Shown here one piece after another: positions 12,218 through 15,116 of a stretch of 15,116 nt of DNA; the stretch's first letter is position 1, and each line of letters begins with the position of its first letter. The translations under genes were made by a program, and so were the position numbers. Under the pieces are notes generated by a model that searched no databases, was not told the origin of the DNA, and saw only the letters and a list, made by a program, of their open reading frames with translations. The stretch spans positions 1-15,116 of the forward strand of contig JAEZCD010000330.1 of the NCBI GenBank assembly GCA_023430145.1, given 5' to 3'. The stretch is from Pseudomonadota bacterium. GTDB lineage: Bacteria; Pseudomonadota; Alphaproteobacteria; Rhizobiales; Methylopilaceae.

Positions 12218-14377
12218 TCAGCCTGAGCCGACGAGGGCCAGCCACTCCTCCTCGGTCAAAACCTGGACTCCGAGCTCGCGCGCCCTTGCGAGCTTGGAGC
12301 CGGCCCCCGGGCCGGCGACGACGATCTCGGTCTTCTTCGACACCGAGCCCGCCACCTTGGCGCCGAGGCGCTCGGCCTGCGCCTTGGCCTCCTCCCGCGA
12401 CAACTTCTCCAGCGAGCCGGTGAACACGACGGTCTTGCCGGCGACGGCCGTGTCGAGCCGCCGCGCCTGCATCGGCTCCACCGTCAGCTCGGCACGCAGC
12501 GCGGCGAGCGCCTCCCGGTTGTGAGCCTCGGCGAAGAAGTCGACGATCGCCTCCGCCACCACTTCGCCGATGCCGTCGATGGCGACGAGCTCGGTCCAGG
12601 CGTCGCTCTCGCGGTCCGCGGCGGCGGTAGCGGCGGCGAGAAATACCTCGAACGTGCCGAAATGGCGGCCCAGCAGCCGCGCGGTAATCTCGCCCACGTG
12701 GCGGATGCCGAGGCCGAAGACGAAGCGGTCGAAGGCGACGGTGCGCCGCTCCTCGATGGCGGCAAGGAGGCCGCGGACGAGCTTGCCCTCGTCCTCCTGC
12801 TTCTTCTTGGCGGCTTTCGCCGGCTCCCTGCCTGCCGCCGCGCGGCGCTCGGCGGAGAGCTCCTGGCGGTACTGCTTCAGCAGATCCTGCACCTGGTCGA
12901 AGCCGAGCTTGAAGATGTCGGCCGGCGTCTGCACGAGCCCGCGCTCGACGAACAGTTTTATGTAGATCTCGCCGAGCCCCTCGATGTCGAGCGCATTGCG
13001 CGAGACGAAGTGGCGGATGCGCTCGATCCGCTGCGCCGGGCAGATCAGGCCGCCGGTGCAGCGGCGCACCACGTCCTCGCGGCCCGTCCGCGGATTGACC
13101 TCGCGCACGGCATGCGAGCCGCAGACGGGGCACACATGCGGGAAGACGAAGGGCGCCGCATCGGCGGGCCGCTTCTCCGGCACGATGCCGAGAATCTGCG
13201 GGATGACGTCGCCGGCGCGCTGCACGATCACCGTGTCGCCGACGCGCACGTCCTTGCGCGCGATCTCGTCCTCGTTGTGCAGCGTCGCGTTGGTCACGGT
13301 GACGCCGCCGACGAAGACCGGCTCGAGCTTGGCGACCGGCGTCAGCGCGCCGGTGCGGCCGACCTGGATGTCGATGCCGAGCAGCACCGTCGTCGCCTTC
13401 TCGGCCGCGAATTTGTGCGCGAGCCCCCAGCGCGGGCTCCTCGCGACGAAGCCGAGCCGGCGCTGCAGGTCGAGGCGGTCGACCTTGTAGACGACGCCGT
13501 CGATATCGTAGCCGAGCCCGGCCCGCTGCTCGCCGATCCGCCGATAGGCGGCGAGCATCTCTTCCACCGAACGGCAGAGCGTCATCAGCGGGTTGGTCGG
13601 AAATCCCCAACGGGCGAATGTCTCGACCATGCCCATCTGCGTGTCGGCCGGCATGGCCGACATCTCGCCCCAGGCATAGGCGAAGAAGTGCAGCGGCCGC
13701 TCGCGCGTGATGTTGGGGTCGAGCTGCCGCAGCGAGCCGCCGGCGGCGTTGCGCGGATTGACGAAGGGCGGCCTGCCGGCGGCCTCCTGGCGCGCGTTCA
13801 TGGCCCGAAAATCGTCGTGCCGCATGTAAATCTCGCCGCGGATCTCGCAGAGCTCCGGCACGTCCTTCGCCGTCAGGCGCTGCGGGATCTCGCCGATCGT
13901 GCGGATGTTCGGTGAGACGTCCTCGCCGGTCTGGCCGTCGCCGCGCGTCGCGCCGACGACGAGGCGGCCCTTCTCGTAACGCAGGTTCGCCGACAGGCCG
14001 TCGATCTTCGGCTCGGCGGTGAAGGCGAGGTCGGCATCGGCGGGAAGGCCGAGGAAGCGGCGGACGCGGGCGACGAACTCCTCCACCTCCTCGTCGGCGA
14101 AGGCGTTGGAGAGCGACAGCATCGGCACGCCGTGCTGCACCTTGGCGAATTTCTCCGACGGGGCTGCACCGACCGTCTCGGTCAGGCTCTCGGTCGAGCG
14201 CAGCTCCGGAAAGGCCGCCTCGAGCGCCTCGTAACGCCGCCGCAGCGCGTCGTATTCGGCATCCGAGATGCTCGGCGCGTCCTCCTGATAGTAGCGCTTG
14301 TCGTGCTCGGCGAGTTCCTCGCCGAGCCGCGCATGCTCGGCCGCGGCCTCGGCGGGCGACAGGTTCTTCTCGGTCAC
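12218..14377 (-). CDS. ligA: NAD-dependent DNA ligase LigA
   Basis: Seals nicks in duplex DNA during replication and repair, using NAD as adenylate donor. The 719-residue product has the NAD-binding Ia domain (RYYQEDAPSISDAEYDALR, 28-46) and the adenylation site AEPKIDGLS with nucleophile K124. These are followed by GYDIDGVVYKVD (289-300), the OB fold, a four-cysteine zinc finger (C416, C419, C440, C446), helix-hairpin-helix repeats, and a C-terminal BRCT domain (about 645-719). A charged insert at about 503-532 is longer than in E. coli LigA. I chose the GTG at 14377, giving MTEKNLSPAEAA with GGAG six bases upstream; the in-frame GTG at 14389 adds four residues and lacks a binding site. recN lies upstream on the same strand. 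Confidence 0.97.
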   Translation of the reverse strand: MTEKNLSPAEAAAEHARLGEELAEHDKRYYQEDAPSISDAEYDALRRRYEALEAAFPELRSTESLTETVGAAPSEKFAKVQHGVPMLSLSNAFADEEVEEFVARVRRFLGLPADADLAFTAEPKIDGLSANLRYEKGRLVVGATRGDGQTGEDVSPNIRTIGEIPQRLTAKDVPELCEIRGEIYMRHDDFRAMNARQEAAGRPPFVNPRNAAGGSLRQLDPNITRERPLHFFAYAWGEMSAMPADTQMGMVETFARWGFPTNPLMTLCRSVEEMLAAYRRIGEQRAGLGYDIDGVVYKVDRLDLQRRLGFVARSPRWGLAHKFAAEKATTVLLGIDIQVGRTGALTPVAKLEPVFVGGVTVTNATLHNEDEIARKDVRVGDTVIVQRAGDVIPQILGIVPEKRPADAAPFVFPHVCPVCGSHAVREVNPRTGREDVVRRCTGGLICPAQRIERIRHFVSRNALDIEGLGEIYIKLFVERGLVQTPADIFKLGFDQVQDLLKQYRQELSAERRAAAGREPAKAAKKKQEDEGKLVRGLLAAIEERRTVAFDRFVFGLGIRHVGEITARLLGRHFGTFEVFLAAATAAADRESDAWTELVAIDGIGEVVAEAIVDFFAEAHNREALAALRAELTVEPMQARRLDTAVAGKTVVFTGSLEKLSREEAKAQAERLGAKVAGSVSKKTEIVVAGPGAGSKLARARELGVQVLTEEEWLALVGSG

Positions 14378-14406
14378 GCGGTGCTCCACTCGCAGTGCTC
14401 GACATG

Positions 14407-14504
14407 CCTCTCGTCATTGCGAGGAGCGGAGCGACGAAGCAATCCAGTTCTTTCGGCCGTGAAGGAAGTCTGGATTGCTTCGCTTCGCTCGCAATGACGA
14501 GAGG
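14407..14504. repeat. Long inverted repeat element between recN and ligA
   Basis: The left arm (14407-14447, beginning CCTCTCGTCATTGCGAG and ending AAGCAATCCAG) is complementary to the right arm (14470-14504, CTGGATTGCTTCGCTTCGCT ... CGAGAGG). A 22-base centre separates them, and the left arm has a few extra bases in the GAGCG-rich part. I recognise the CGTCATTGCGAG ... GAAGCAATCCAG type from intergenic repeats common in many proteobacterial genomes. No target-site duplication or open frame is present. It differs from the other repeat family in this window. Confidence 0.88.
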
Positions 14505-14525
14505 AAGCGCGTCTGACCCCGGTCC

Positions 14526-15116
14526 TCACACCGCGCCCTCGATCAGCCTTCCGGCGGCGGCGCGGGCCTCGTCGGTCACCGAGGCGCCGGCCAGCATGCG
14601 GGCGATCTCTTCGCGCCGCTCGCCGGCTTCCAGGCGCTGTACGCGTGTCGCCACGCTCTTGCCCCGCGCCACGCCCTCCTTGGCGATGCGGAAATGCCCC
14701 TCCGCGCGCGCCGCGACCTGCGGCGCGTGGGTGACGGCGATCACCTGCACCCGGCCGGCGAGGCGCGCGAGGCGCTGGCCGATGGCATCGGCGACCGCGC
14801 CGCCGACGCCGGTGTCGATCTCGTCGAAGACCAAAGTCGGTGCCGAGCCGCGGTCGATCAGCGAGACCTTCAGGGCCAGCATGAAGCGCGCCAGCTCGCC
14901 GCCCGAGGCGATGCGGCCGATGGCGCCCGGCCGGGTGCCGGGGTTGGTCTGTGCCCAGAATTCCACGCGGTCGATGCCGCCCGGGCCGCCGGCCTCGGCA
15001 TCGGTCTCGATCCGGGTCGTGAAGCGCGCCCGCTCGAGCTTCAGATCCGGCAGCTCGGCATTGACGGCGGCGTCGAGCTTCTTGCCCGCCTTGAGCCGCG
15101 CCGCGCTGAGCCGCGC
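14526..15116 (-). CDS. recN: DNA repair protein RecN, C-terminal part (gene runs off the right edge)
   Basis: SMC-like ATPase that helps process and bridge double-strand breaks. Only the last 196 codons or so are inside the window. They contain GGPGGIDRVEFWAQTNPG and the ABC signature IASGGELARFMLALK. The Walker B follows as TLVFDEIDTGVGG, then the switch region VIAVTHAPQVAARAEGHF and the conserved tail RREEIARMLAG. The stop is at 14526-14528. The recN-ligA order is conserved in Rhizobiales, often with a bamD-type gene further upstream. About 148 bases including an inverted repeat separate it from ligA, so co-transcription is likely but not shown. Confidence 0.96.
   Translation of the reverse strand, partial: ARLSAARLKAGKKLDAAVNAELPDLKLERARFTTRIETDAEAGGPGGIDRVEFWAQTNPGTRPGAIGRIASGGELARFMLALKVSLIDRGSAPTLVFDEIDTGVGGAVADAIGQRLARLAGRVQVIAVTHAPQVAARAEGHFRIAKEGVARGKSVATRVQRLEAGERREEIARMLAGASVTDEARAAAGRLIEGAV

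Noticed and set aside
12018..14417. 799-residue minus-strand open frame
   Set aside because: It overlaps ligA in another frame, and its translation is Arg/Ala-rich, whereas the ligA frame carries every ligase motif.

Overview
The window is GC-rich, densely packed DNA from an alphaproteobacterium, most likely of the Rhizobiales (Hyphomicrobiales). The gene orders surA-pdxA-rsmA and recN-ligA, a DUF3309 miniprotein behind what looks like an EcfG-type promoter, and families of palindromic intergenic repeats all fit that group. No phage, integrase, transposase, CRISPR array or tRNA was seen. Most of the window is housekeeping DNA; the unusual material lies in a broken RNA-repair gene at the left edge, several intergenic palindromes, and a few regulatory sites.

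Left part (1-3959). The window opens inside the 3' end of a bacterial polynucleotide kinase-phosphatase (Pnkp), whose reading frame is broken by one missing base near 466. It converges on rpsD (ribosomal protein S4) across a perfect terminator hairpin. Upstream of rpsD is a leader of about 170 bases with a consensus -35 box, then a composite palindromic repeat. Next come a small unrecognised gene, the FMN-dependent azoreductase azoR with its own terminator, and a divergent LysR-type regulator that probably controls azoR.

Middle part (3879-9735). The minus-strand cluster surA-pdxA-rsmA is tightly coupled: there is one base between surA and pdxA, and a GTGA overlap between pdxA and rsmA. It joins outer-membrane protein folding, pyridoxal phosphate synthesis and 16S rRNA dimethylation. 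The gene upstream of surA is an acyltransferase-3 membrane protein rather than the expected lptD. A palindrome-rich region of 350 bases separates this acyltransferase from a divergent YpfJ-type zinc metallopeptidase. That gene converges, six bases apart, on mobA (molybdenum cofactor guanylyltransferase).

Right part (9736-15116). A second copy of the composite repeat separates mobA from a divergent formyltransferase-family gene. It is followed by the azlC-azlD pair (branched-chain amino acid exporter type, ATGA overlap, apparently leaderless), a 52-residue DUF3309 membrane miniprotein, ligA (NAD-dependent DNA ligase) and the 3' end of recN. A different long inverted repeat lies between recN and ligA.
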